Of a stretch of DNA of 64,000 nt, positions 53,722 to 61,878 are shown one piece after another. Both the position numbers and the translations under genes were made by a program. Within the stretch, counting starts at the first letter, position 1. The number at the start of each line of letters is the position of its first letter. Source of the DNA: Catellatospora vulcania (GTDB lineage Bacteria; Actinomycetota; Actinomycetes; Mycobacteriales; Micromonosporaceae); assembly GCF_009720385.1 (NCBI RefSeq), contig NZ_ML769301.1:1-64000 (forward strand), read 5' to 3'. Below the pieces are notes generated by a model that saw only the letters and a list, made by a program, of their open reading frames with translations, ran no database searches and was not told where the DNA came from.

Positions 53722-54537
53722 TTGATCGAGGTAAGGCACTCCGCATCGCCGTCCAGCGTGGAGACGGCAACTAATGCGGACCTGCGAAAGAACTTTCTCG
53801 TCGAAAGCCTGTTCCGCACCGGCGAGGTCCACGGGGTGTACACCCACGACGACCGGCTGGTCGTCGGGGGAGCGGTCCCGGGCGCCGGCCGGCTGGAGCT
53901 GCCGGCCTGGGACGTGCTCGGCACGACGTCGCACCTGGCCCGCCGCGAGCTCGGCATCGTCAACGTCGGCCAGTCCGGCCACGTGCTCGTCAACGACGAG
54001 AAGTTCGAGCTCCGTCACCTCGACGGGCTGTTCGTCGGCCGCGGCAACGAGGTCGTGTTCGCCGGTCCCGATGCCGCGTTCTACTTCGTCTCCGCTCCGG
54101 CACACGCGGCCTACCCCACCGCCCTGCTGAGCCACTCGGCGATCGAGCCGGTCAAGCTGGGCACGCCGCAGGGCGCGAGCCAGCGCAGCCTCTACCGGTA
54201 CGCCTGGGGTCAGGAGCTGCAGACCTCGGTGCTCCAGTTCGGCGTGACCGTCATCGCCGACGGCTCCGTATGGAACACCTTCCCGCCGCACCTGCACGAC
54301 CGGCGCACCGAGGTCTACATGTACGTCGACCTCGACGAGAAGGACCGGATCTTCCATCTGATGGGCCAGCCCGGCGCCGCCCGCCACCTGGTCGTGCGTG
54401 ACCGCGAGGCCGTCATCTCGCCGCCGTGGTCGATCCACTCGGGCGTCGGCACCGGCTCGTACGCCTTCATCTGGGCGATGGGCGGGGAGAACAACGACTA
54501 CACCGATCTGCAGCCAGTGGCGCTGGAGGATCTGTGA
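53722..54537 (+). CDS. kduI: 5-dehydro-4-deoxy-D-glucuronate isomerase
   Basis: 271 aa from a TTG at 53722, set by GAGGAGAAG just upstream. It converts 5-keto-4-deoxyuronate (DKI) to 2,5-diketo-3-deoxygluconate in pectin and glycosaminoglycan breakdown. The zinc ligands of KduI are present: His190 and His192 in PPHLHDRRTEVYMY, Glu197, and His239 in WSIHSGVG. The N-terminal NADLRKNFLVESLF and GVYTHDDRLVVGGAVP are also family signatures. Length equals the usual 275-280. First gene of the operon, coupled to kduD by a GTGA overlap. Confidence 0.95.
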   Translation: MIEVRHSASPSSVETATNADLRKNFLVESLFRTGEVHGVYTHDDRLVVGGAVPGAGRLELPAWDVLGTTSHLARRELGIVNVGQSGHVLVNDEKFELRHLDGLFVGRGNEVVFAGPDAAFYFVSAPAHAAYPTALLSHSAIEPVKLGTPQGASQRSLYRYAWGQELQTSVLQFGVTVIADGSVWNTFPPHLHDRRTEVYMYVDLDEKDRIFHLMGQPGAARHLVVRDREAVISPPWSIHSGVGTGSYAFIWAMGGENNDYTDLQPVALEDL

Positions 54538-55313
54538 GCGCCCAGCCCGCCGCCGAACTCCGCTCGCCGTTCGACCTCACCGGCCGATGCGCCGTCGTGA
54601 CCGGCGCGGGCCGCGGCCTGGGGCAGGCCATCGCCGTCGGGCTCGCCCGGGCCGGAGCCGACCTGGTCCTGCTGGGCAGATCGGCAAGCCAGTCGGCCAC
54701 CCGGGACCAGCTGGCCGACCTCGGCCGTGACGTGGAGGTCGTCGACCTCGACGTCAGCGACCACGATGCCGTCGAGCGGGTCGCCGCGCAGGTGAACAGC
54801 AACCGCCAGGTCGACATCCTGGTCAACAACGCCGGCATCATCGACCGCGCGGACTCGGTGGACGTGAGCCGGCAGTCGTGGAACAGCGTGGTGGACGTCA
54901 ACCTGACCGGGCTGTTCCTCCTCTGCCAGCAGTTCGGACGCCCGATGACCGAACGCGGGCACGGCAAGATCGTCAACGTCGCCAGCCTGCTCTCGTTCCA
55001 GGGCGGGCTCCGCGTGGCCGCGTACGCCGCCAGCAAGCACGGCGTCGCCGGCGTGACCAAGGCCTTGGCCAACGAGTGGGCTCCGCTCGGTGTGCAGGTC
55101 AACGCCATCGCGCCCGGCTACATGAACACCGACAACACGACCGCGCTGCGGGCGGACCCGGACCGATCCCGGTCCATCCTCGAGCGCATCCCGGCGGGCC
55201 GCTGGGGAGACGCCTCCGACATCGCCGGAGCGGCCGTCTTCCTGAGCTCCGCCGCCGCCGACTACGTCAACGGCCACGTCCTGGTCGTCGACGGAGGCTG
55301 GATGGCCCGCTGA
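54534..55313 (+). CDS. kduD: 2-dehydro-3-deoxy-D-gluconate 5-dehydrogenase (SDR)
   Basis: 259 aa from a GTG overlapping the kduI stop. A classical short-chain dehydrogenase: cofactor motif TGAGRGLG (23-30), NNAG (98-101), catalytic Ser near 151-154, Tyr164 and Lys168 in YAASK. FDLTGRCAVVTG and AIAPGYMNTDNT with LERIPAGRWG at the end are typical of KduD. It reduces 2,5-diketo-3-deoxygluconate to KDG. The KDG kinase and aldolase that would follow are not in the window. Confidence 0.93.
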   Translation: MSAQPAAELRSPFDLTGRCAVVTGAGRGLGQAIAVGLARAGADLVLLGRSASQSATRDQLADLGRDVEVVDLDVSDHDAVERVAAQVNSNRQVDILVNNAGIIDRADSVDVSRQSWNSVVDVNLTGLFLLCQQFGRPMTERGHGKIVNVASLLSFQGGLRVAAYAASKHGVAGVTKALANEWAPLGVQVNAIAPGYMNTDNTTALRADPDRSRSILERIPAGRWGDASDIAGAAVFLSSAAADYVNGHVLVVDGGWMAR

Positions 55314-55449
55314 CCCTGGCCTCCAGCGCACCGAACCAGCACCATACAACGACACTGTCGCCACCAGCCCACCGGCGACAGATTCCGCTCTTCAGCTCGT
55401 GCCACCCCTCCCGCCGGATCGTCCGGCATGAAGAGATCGAGGATCAACC

Positions 55450-56535
55450 ATGAGGATCGCCATACGTCCCGCGGCAGTCTTGATGACCCTGTCGCTGGCA
55501 GCCGCCGCCCTGGCCGGCTGCAGCGAGGAGGCAGCCGGCGACAAGGACCCCGCCGGCGCGGGCGCCTGCAAGCCGGCTGACGTCAAACTGGTGGGCCAGG
55601 TCCGCAACGAGTCCAACCCCTACGAGGCCTCGTGGCTGGCCGGCGGCGACGCCTTCGCCAAGTCGGTCGGCCTCACCCAGCAGCGCCTCACCTACGGCGG
55701 TGACTCCACCAAGCAGCAGGAGCAGATCAGCCAGCTCCTCGCCGGCGACACCAAGTGCCTGGTCATGAACGTGCTCCCCAACGGCGACTCGGACACCGCG
55801 CCGATCGTCAAGGGAGCCGACAAGGCCGGCGCGTTCCTCGTCACCCAGTGGAACAAGCCGGCCGACCTGAAGCCGGCCGACTACAAGACGTGGATCAGCC
55901 ACATCACCTACAACGGCGTCGAGTCCGGCAAGCAGATCGGTGACGCGCTCGCCAAGTCGATCGGCGGCTCGGGCGGCATCATCGCGCTGCAGGGCGTCCT
56001 GGACACCGCGGCCGCCAAGGACCGGTTCGCCGGCCTGCAGGCGTCGCTCAAGGAGAACGCCGGCGTACAGCTGCTCGACCAGCAGACCGCCAACTTCTCC
56101 CGCGCCGAGGCGCTGACCGTGACCAAGACGCTGCTGACCAAGCACGGCGACAAGGTCAAGGGCATCTGGGCCGCCAACGACGACATGGCGCTCGGCGCTC
56201 TGGAGGCACTGCAGCAGGCGGGCAAGTCCGGCAAGGTGGCCGTCGTCGGCATCGACGCCGTGCCCGACGCCGTCACGGCGGTCCAGAACGGCACGATGAC
56301 CGCCACCGTCTCCAGCGACGGCACCTGGCAGGGCGGCATCGGCCTGGCGATCGGCTTCTGCGCCGCCACCGGCAAGCTGCAGGTCAAGGACATCGCCGCG
56401 GACAACCGGGCGTTCTACGCCGAGCAGTTCCTCATCACCAAGGACAACGCCGCCCAGTTCGCCCAGCCGAAGACCGATCCCGCGGACTTCGACTGCGCCA
56501 ACGTCTTCAAGCGTGTGGCCGGGCCCCTGAAGTGA
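55450..56535 (+). CDS. Sugar ABC transporter substrate-binding lipoprotein, ribose type
   Basis: 361 aa. Signal peptide with lipobox LAGC. A periplasmic-binding-protein type I fold: VKLVGQVRNESNPYEASWLA, then repeated Rossmann strands (KCLVMNVLPNGDSDTAPIVK, GIWAANDDMALGALEALQQA, VAVVGIDAVPDAVTAVQNG). It binds the imported sugar outside the membrane; the context predicts a uronate or oligouronate rather than ribose. 136 bp downstream of kduD, and it overlaps the first permease by four bases. Confidence 0.9.
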   Translation: MRIAIRPAAVLMTLSLAAAALAGCSEEAAGDKDPAGAGACKPADVKLVGQVRNESNPYEASWLAGGDAFAKSVGLTQQRLTYGGDSTKQQEQISQLLAGDTKCLVMNVLPNGDSDTAPIVKGADKAGAFLVTQWNKPADLKPADYKTWISHITYNGVESGKQIGDALAKSIGGSGGIIALQGVLDTAAAKDRFAGLQASLKENAGVQLLDQQTANFSRAEALTVTKTLLTKHGDKVKGIWAANDDMALGALEALQQAGKSGKVAVVGIDAVPDAVTAVQNGTMTATVSSDGTWQGGIGLAIGFCAATGKLQVKDIAADNRAFYAEQFLITKDNAAQFAQPKTDPADFDCANVFKRVAGPLK

Positions 56536-57530
56536 CGGTAACCACCGGGGTCGCCGCGTCTCGCCGGATCATTCGGCGGGGCGCGGCGTTTCGAGACGCC
56601 GGGCCGCCGGTCGCGCTGGTCGTCATCTTCTTGATCTTCGCAGCCCTGAGCCCGCAGTTCCGCAGCATCGCCAACGTCCAGAACATCGTGGACGCCGCCG
56701 CAGTGCTCGCCGTGGTCACCTGCGGCATCACATTCGTGCTGATGATGGGCTCCATCGACCTGTCGTCCGCCGGCGTGATGGGCGCATCCGCGCTGACCGT
56801 GTCGCTGCTGGTGGCCAACAACCGCAACGACAACGACTTCGGTCTTGCCGGTATCGCGGCCGCGATCGTGCTGGGCTGCGCGTTCGGCTTCCTGAGCGGG
56901 CTCGCTCTGGTCCTGCTGAAGGTGCCCTCGTTCATGGCCACGCTCGGGGTGTCGGCCATCGGGCTCGGCGTGGCGACCCTCATGTTCGCCGGCGTACAGC
57001 CCAACATCTCCGACGCCATGCTCAAGAGCTGGGCGATCGACCGCTTCCTGGGCTTGTCCTACCTCACCTGGATCGCCGCCGCGTGCATCCTGGCGGGCTG
57101 GCTCATCCAGCGCTACACCCGCCTCGGCCGGTACGCGTTCGCGATCGGCGGCGCCGAGGAGGTGCTCACGCTGTCCGGCGTACGGGTCAAGCCGTACAAG
57201 GTCGCGGTCTTCACCGTCGCCGGCGCCTTCTACGGCCTCGCCGGGGTCATGGTGACCAGCCAGCTCGGCGCCGGCCTCGTCCAGGCCGGCAACGGATACG
57301 ACTTCTCGGCCATCACCGCCGCCGTCGTCGGCGGCACCCTGCTCACCGGGGGCCGGGGCGGCATCCTGCACTCCACCGTCGGCGTCCTGCTCGTCATGGT
57401 GCTCACCAACGGCCTCGTACAGATCGGAGTCAGCCCGTACTGGCAGGGCGGGGTCGAGGGCCTGATCGTCGTGGCCGCGGTCGCCGCCGCGGTCATCCCC
57501 CAGCGTCGAAGAAACCAGGTGGTCAAGTGA
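56532..57530 (+). CDS. Sugar ABC transporter permease 1 (RbsC-like)
   Basis: 332 aa from a GTG at 56532 overlapping the binding-protein stop (GTGA). About ten membrane helices; the RbsC signature GRYAFAIGGAEEVLTLSGVRVKPYKVAVF is followed by AVVGGTLLTGGRGGILHSTVGVLLV. It forms the translocation channel, probably as a heterodimer with the second permease at 59077, since two different permeases flank one ATPase. Confidence 0.92.
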   Translation: MTVTTGVAASRRIIRRGAAFRDAGPPVALVVIFLIFAALSPQFRSIANVQNIVDAAAVLAVVTCGITFVLMMGSIDLSSAGVMGASALTVSLLVANNRNDNDFGLAGIAAAIVLGCAFGFLSGLALVLLKVPSFMATLGVSAIGLGVATLMFAGVQPNISDAMLKSWAIDRFLGLSYLTWIAAACILAGWLIQRYTRLGRYAFAIGGAEEVLTLSGVRVKPYKVAVFTVAGAFYGLAGVMVTSQLGAGLVQAGNGYDFSAITAAVVGGTLLTGGRGGILHSTVGVLLVMVLTNGLVQIGVSPYWQGGVEGLIVVAAVAAAVIPQRRRNQVVK

Positions 57531-59080
57531 GCGTCCCAGCCGAACGGGAGCCCGCGACGTCCGCGCCGGTGCCGGCGCTGGAGGTCCGCGGCCTCGTCAA
57601 GCACTACCCGGGGGTGAAGGCTCTCGACGGCGTCGACCTGGTGGTCCGTCAGCACGAGGTGCTGGGTCTGGCCGGCGAGAACGGCGCGGGCAAGTCCACG
57701 CTGCTCAAAGCGCTGGTCGGCCTGGTCACCCCCGACGCCGGCGAGATCTACGTCCGCGGCGGGGCCGTCAAGCTGCGCAGCGTCGTCGAGGCCGCCAACC
57801 ACGGCATCGGCATGGTGTTCCAGGAGCAGTCCCTGGTGCCCAACCTGACCGCGGCGGAGAACATCCTCCTCGGCAGCGAAGGCGCCGCGGTCCGTCGGGG
57901 CGTCTACCGCTGGGACGTCATGCGCCGCCTGGCCCAGGAGCAGCTCGACAAGATCGGTTCGAAGATCGACCCCCTCGCCCGTACCGACACGCTCTCCTTC
58001 GCCGACCGGCAGATGGTCGAGATCGCCAAGGTGCTGCGCATCGAGCAGCGCAGCCAGCACCCGCCGGTGATCATCCTGGACGAGCCGACCTCGGTGCTGG
58101 AGTCCAAGGAGATCGACACCCTGTTCGCGCAGATCCGCCGGCTGCGCGAGTTCGCGTCGGTCGTCTTCGTCTCGCACCGTCTCGACGAGGTGCTGGACGT
58201 GTGCGACCGGGTGACCGTGCTGCGCGGCGGCCAGTCCGTCGGGGAGGTCGCCACGGCCGGCGCCGTACCGCGCGAGCTGCACCGGATGATGATCGGGTCC
58301 ACCGGGTCAGACGACCACTACCACGAGAACGCCGCCGAGCCGGTCGAGGCCGAGCAGCCCCGGCTGTCCGTACGCGGGCTGTCGGGCAAGTCGTTCCGGG
58401 ACATCGACCTCGACGTCGCGGCAGGCGAGATCGTGGCGATCGTCGGCGTGCACGGATCCGGCCGGGAGGACGTCTGCCGCGCCCTGTTCGGCATCGAGCC
58501 GACGAGCGCCGGCGAGATCAGGATGGACGGCAAGAAGATCAGCCTGCCCAACACCCGGGCCGCGTGCGCGGCCGGCATCGGCTACGTGCCGGCCGAACGC
58601 AAGATCGAAGGCATGGTCGGCCCGATGTCGGTGGCCGAGAACATGACCCTGACCAAGCAGAAGGCCCGCTGCGCCGGCCCGTTCGTGGTGCCGAAGAAGC
58701 AGGCCGGCCTGGTGGACCGCTGGATCGAGCGGCTGTCCATCCGCACGCCCACCCGCGACACCGCCATCCAGCGGCTGTCCGGCGGCAACCAGCAGAAGGT
58801 CGTCCTGGCCCGGTGGCTGATCGGCGGCGACATCCGGCTGCTGCTGCTGGACCACCCGACCCGCGGCCTGGACATCGGCGCCCGCTCCGAGGTCTACCGG
58901 CTGATGCGTGAGCTCGCCGCGAGCGGGGTCGCCACCGTGCTGCTGGCCGACAGCCTCGAGGAGGCCATCGGCATGGCCGACCGCATCCTGGTCATGAACG
59001 ACGGCCGGGTCGCGACCGAGGTCGGCTGCCCCAGCGGCGGCAAACCGAGCCCTCTGGACCTCGTGAAAGAGATGGTATGA
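57527..59080 (+). CDS. Sugar ABC transporter ATP-binding protein (RbsA/MglA-like, two nucleotide-binding domains)
   Basis: 517 aa from a GTG overlapping the upstream stop. Domain 1: Walker A GENGAGKST, Walker B VIILDEPTSVL, His switch FVSHRLDEV; its signature reads LSFADRQMVEIAKVL, degenerate. Domain 2: a non-canonical Walker A (GVHGSGREDV), canonical signature LSGGNQQKVVLARWL, and a Walker B with His in place of the catalytic Glu (LLLLDHPTRGLD). Such asymmetry is usual for this class. Energises uptake with both permeases. Confidence 0.93.
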   Translation: MSVPAEREPATSAPVPALEVRGLVKHYPGVKALDGVDLVVRQHEVLGLAGENGAGKSTLLKALVGLVTPDAGEIYVRGGAVKLRSVVEAANHGIGMVFQEQSLVPNLTAAENILLGSEGAAVRRGVYRWDVMRRLAQEQLDKIGSKIDPLARTDTLSFADRQMVEIAKVLRIEQRSQHPPVIILDEPTSVLESKEIDTLFAQIRRLREFASVVFVSHRLDEVLDVCDRVTVLRGGQSVGEVATAGAVPRELHRMMIGSTGSDDHYHENAAEPVEAEQPRLSVRGLSGKSFRDIDLDVAAGEIVAIVGVHGSGREDVCRALFGIEPTSAGEIRMDGKKISLPNTRAACAAGIGYVPAERKIEGMVGPMSVAENMTLTKQKARCAGPFVVPKKQAGLVDRWIERLSIRTPTRDTAIQRLSGGNQQKVVLARWLIGGDIRLLLLDHPTRGLDIGARSEVYRLMRELAASGVATVLLADSLEEAIGMADRILVMNDGRVATEVGCPSGGKPSPLDLVKEMV

Positions 59081-60072
59081 GCACTCCCGTCGCCGTGCAG
59101 CCGGTCGCCGAACCCGCGGCCGGCAGAAGTGGCCCTCGCCCAGCCAGTCGACTCACCGGGTTCATGCCGCTCATCGCCCTGGTGGGGCTGGTGGTGGCGC
59201 TGACGGTGGCCGACCCGGACTTCCTGACTCTGCGGAGCCTGACCGCGGTGTCACGGACCGCGGCCCCGCTCATCGTGCTCGCCGCGGGGGCGACGCTCAT
59301 CGTGCTCTGCGGTGGCATCGATCTTTCCATCGCGGCGTTGGCCTCGCTTTCGACGGTCCTGCTGGCCCTCTGGCTGCCGGACCTCGGCGGCCTGGCCACG
59401 CCGGTCGTCATCGCCGTCGCCGCGGCGATCGGCGCGGTGCAGGGCCTGGCGCATGTGCTGCTACGGATTCCGTCGTTCATCGTCACCCTCGGCGGGATGA
59501 GCATCCTGTCCGCGGTCGCCCTCGTCGTCTCCGGCGCAGGCACCGTGCGGGTGGTGGACGACTCGACGGTCAAGTGGCTCGAACTGTATGTCGCCGGCTA
59601 CGTGCCGATGTCGGCCGCGATGGCGCTGCTCGTCGTCGCCCTGATCGCCGCCGTCGTCAAGGCGACCCCGCTGCACAGCTGGATCTCGGCCACCGGCTAC
59701 TCCGAGTCGGCCGCGCGGCTCGCGGGCACGCCGGTCGACCTGGTCAAGATCGGTGCGTTCTGCGTCTCCGGCGCCTGCGCCGGGTTCGCCGCGGTCATGC
59801 TGGTCTCGCGGCAGTTCAGCGGCGGCCCCACCATGGCCGACAATCTGCTGCTGCCGGCGGTCGCGGCGATCGTCGTCGGCGGCACCGCCATCACCGGCGG
59901 TCACGGCAGCCTGTGGCGAAGTCTCGCCGGCGCGCTCGTCGTGACGCTGCTGCGGGTCGGCCTGCCGATCGTCGGCGTGCCGTCCGCCTACGAACAGATC
60001 CTGTACGGCGTCATCATCGTCGTCGCCGTCGCACTCACCCTCGACTGGTCAAAGGTGTCGATCATCAAATAG
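59077..60072 (+). CDS. Sugar ABC transporter permease 2 (RbsC-like)
   Basis: 331 aa; ATGA overlap with the ATPase gene. About nine helices with the RbsC-type features HSWISATGYSESAARLAGTP and VDLVKIGAFCVSGACAGFAA, and VGGTAITGGHGSLWRSLAGA near the end. It is divergent from permease 1, so the importer probably uses a permease heterodimer. Followed 49 bp later by the aldehyde dehydrogenase. Confidence 0.92.
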   Translation: MSTPVAVQPVAEPAAGRSGPRPASRLTGFMPLIALVGLVVALTVADPDFLTLRSLTAVSRTAAPLIVLAAGATLIVLCGGIDLSIAALASLSTVLLALWLPDLGGLATPVVIAVAAAIGAVQGLAHVLLRIPSFIVTLGGMSILSAVALVVSGAGTVRVVDDSTVKWLELYVAGYVPMSAAMALLVVALIAAVVKATPLHSWISATGYSESAARLAGTPVDLVKIGAFCVSGACAGFAAVMLVSRQFSGGPTMADNLLLPAVAAIVVGGTAITGGHGSLWRSLAGALVVTLLRVGLPIVGVPSAYEQILYGVIIVVAVALTLDWSKVSIIK

Positions 60073-60121
60073 CCGAGCCGAATCCTCACGACCTAGGTAA
60101 CCGCACATACGGAAGGCCATC

Positions 60122-61615
60122 ATGTCCCACGAGAACTCCACGCTCCTGCCCGCCGTCCGATCGTTCCTGTCCTCGCCCAAGCAGCTGCTCATCGGCGGCG
60201 AGTGGGTGGACGCGAAGGACGGCAGGACGTTCGCCACCGTCAACCCGTCGACCGAGGAGGTGCTTGTCCAGGTCGCGTACGCGTCCGCCGTCGACGTGGA
60301 CCGCGCGGTCGTGGCGGCCCGCACGGCGTTCGAGTCCGGCCCGTGGTCGAAGATGACCCCGCGTGACCGCTCCCACCTGCTGTGGCGCATCGGCGACCTC
60401 ATCGACGCCAATGCCGACGAGTTCGCCCAGCTGGAGGCCCTCGACAACGGCAAGCGCGTCGACGCCGCCCGCGACGGCGACGTCGCGATCTCCGCCGAGC
60501 TCTTCCGTTACTTCGCGGGCTGGGCGACCAAGATGGAAGGCACGACCATCCCGATGTCCGTGCCGGGCCGCGAGTTCCACGCCTACACCCGCCGCGAGGC
60601 GGTCGGCGTCGTCGCGGGCATCGTGCCGTGGAACTTCCCCCTGCTGATGGCCTGCTTCAAGATTGTCCCGGCCATCACCGCGGGCAACACCGTCATCCTC
60701 AAGCCGGCCGAGCAGACTCCGCTGACGGCGCTGCGCCTCGGTGAGCTCCTGCTGGAGGCCGGCGTGCCCGCCGGGGTCGTGAACATCCTGCCCGGCTTCG
60801 GTGACACCGGGGCCGCGCTGGTCGACCACCACGGCGTCGACAAGGTCGCCTTCACCGGCAGCACCGAGGTCGGCAAGAAGATCGCCGCCGCGGCCTCGGG
60901 CAACCTCAAGAAGGTCTCCCTGGAGCTCGGCGGCAAGGCCCCCAACATCATCTTCAACGACGCCGACATCGACGCCGCAATCGCCGGCGCCGTGCTGGGC
61001 GGCTATTTCAACGAGGGGCAGTGCTGCGTCAACGGCTCGCGCCTGTACGTCCAGCGCGGTGTCTTCGACCAGGTCGTCGAGGGGGTGGCGGCAGCCGCAC
61101 GTGCGATCAGGGTCGGCGACGGCTTCGACGCGGCCTCGCAGATGGGCCCGCTCGTCTCCCGGGAGCAGCATGAGAAGGTGCTCGGCTACATCCGCGGGGC
61201 GGTGGCCGAAGGCGCCGTGCTGAACGCCGGAAGCGCCGATGCGGTCGGCGATCGCGGCTTCTTCGTGTCGCCCACGCTCATCACGTCCGTGAACGAGCGG
61301 ATGGCCGTGCAGACCGACGAGATCTTCGGCCCGGTCGTGACGGCGCTTCCCTTCGACACCGAGGAGGAGGTCGTCGCGGCGGCGAACAACACGGTGTACG
61401 GGCTCGCCGCGGGTGTCTGGTCGCAGAACATCGGCACCGCGCACCGCGTCGGCGCCCGCCTGCGGGCCGGCACGGTGTGGCTCAACACGTGGCACGCCGA
61501 TGACGTCACCCTGCCGCGCGGCGGCTTCAAGCAGTCGGGCTGGGGCCGCGAGCTCGGCTCGTTCGGCCTGGATGACTACACCCAGCTCAAGACCGTTATC
61601 GCCGAGCTGCGCTGA
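60122..61615 (+). CDS. NAD(P)-dependent aldehyde dehydrogenase
   Basis: 497 aa from ATG after GGAAGG. Catalytic Cys302 in EGQCCVNGSR and general base Glu268 in LELGGKAP; cofactor strand VPWNFPLLMACFK and AFTGSTEVGKKI are canonical. It resembles betaine aldehyde or gamma-glutamyl-aminobutyraldehyde (PuuC) dehydrogenases. As last gene of the uronate operon it may oxidise an aldehyde produced from the imported sugar or its side group; the substrate is inferred only from context. Confidence 0.93.
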   Translation: MSHENSTLLPAVRSFLSSPKQLLIGGEWVDAKDGRTFATVNPSTEEVLVQVAYASAVDVDRAVVAARTAFESGPWSKMTPRDRSHLLWRIGDLIDANADEFAQLEALDNGKRVDAARDGDVAISAELFRYFAGWATKMEGTTIPMSVPGREFHAYTRREAVGVVAGIVPWNFPLLMACFKIVPAITAGNTVILKPAEQTPLTALRLGELLLEAGVPAGVVNILPGFGDTGAALVDHHGVDKVAFTGSTEVGKKIAAAASGNLKKVSLELGGKAPNIIFNDADIDAAIAGAVLGGYFNEGQCCVNGSRLYVQRGVFDQVVEGVAAAARAIRVGDGFDAASQMGPLVSREQHEKVLGYIRGAVAEGAVLNAGSADAVGDRGFFVSPTLITSVNERMAVQTDEIFGPVVTALPFDTEEEVVAAANNTVYGLAAGVWSQNIGTAHRVGARLRAGTVWLNTWHADDVTLPRGGFKQSGWGRELGSFGLDDYTQLKTVIAELR

Positions 61616-61655
61616 GCATCGGCTCACCGTCGAGGTGAGCGGTGCGCGTGACCTG

Positions 61656-61692
61656 AGGTAGGCCCCCGGAGATCCTTCCGGCGGGCCTACCT
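61656..61692 (+). terminator. Terminator of the uronate operon
   Basis: AGGTAGGCCC pairs with GGGCCTACCT, with an inner CCGGA/TTCCGG stem. A smaller hairpin GCTCAC/GTGAGC precedes it at 61622-61640. Confidence 0.8.
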
Positions 61693-61787
61693 CCGTATGG
61701 GCTGCCGCCCCGGCAACTCGGGGATCAAGTTTGAGTTCGCATATGAGAACGAGGTAATTGGAGCGTTCATGTATGTAGACCCAGTTC

Positions 61788-61816
61788 TTGACATCCTATT
61801 CATGAGTGTCTTACGT
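61788..61816 (+). promoter_or_regulatory. Promoter of the ThuA/propeller gene
   Basis: TTGACA at 61788-61793, a 17-bp spacer and TTACGT at 61811-61816 in a locally A+T-rich stretch. It predicts a leader of about 55 nt before the ATG. Confidence 0.6.
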
Positions 61817-61878
61817 TCAGGCTTCCGTGGCGGTCTCCGTCCCCGCCGCCACGACCGCCGAACCTCAAGGGATCTCTT

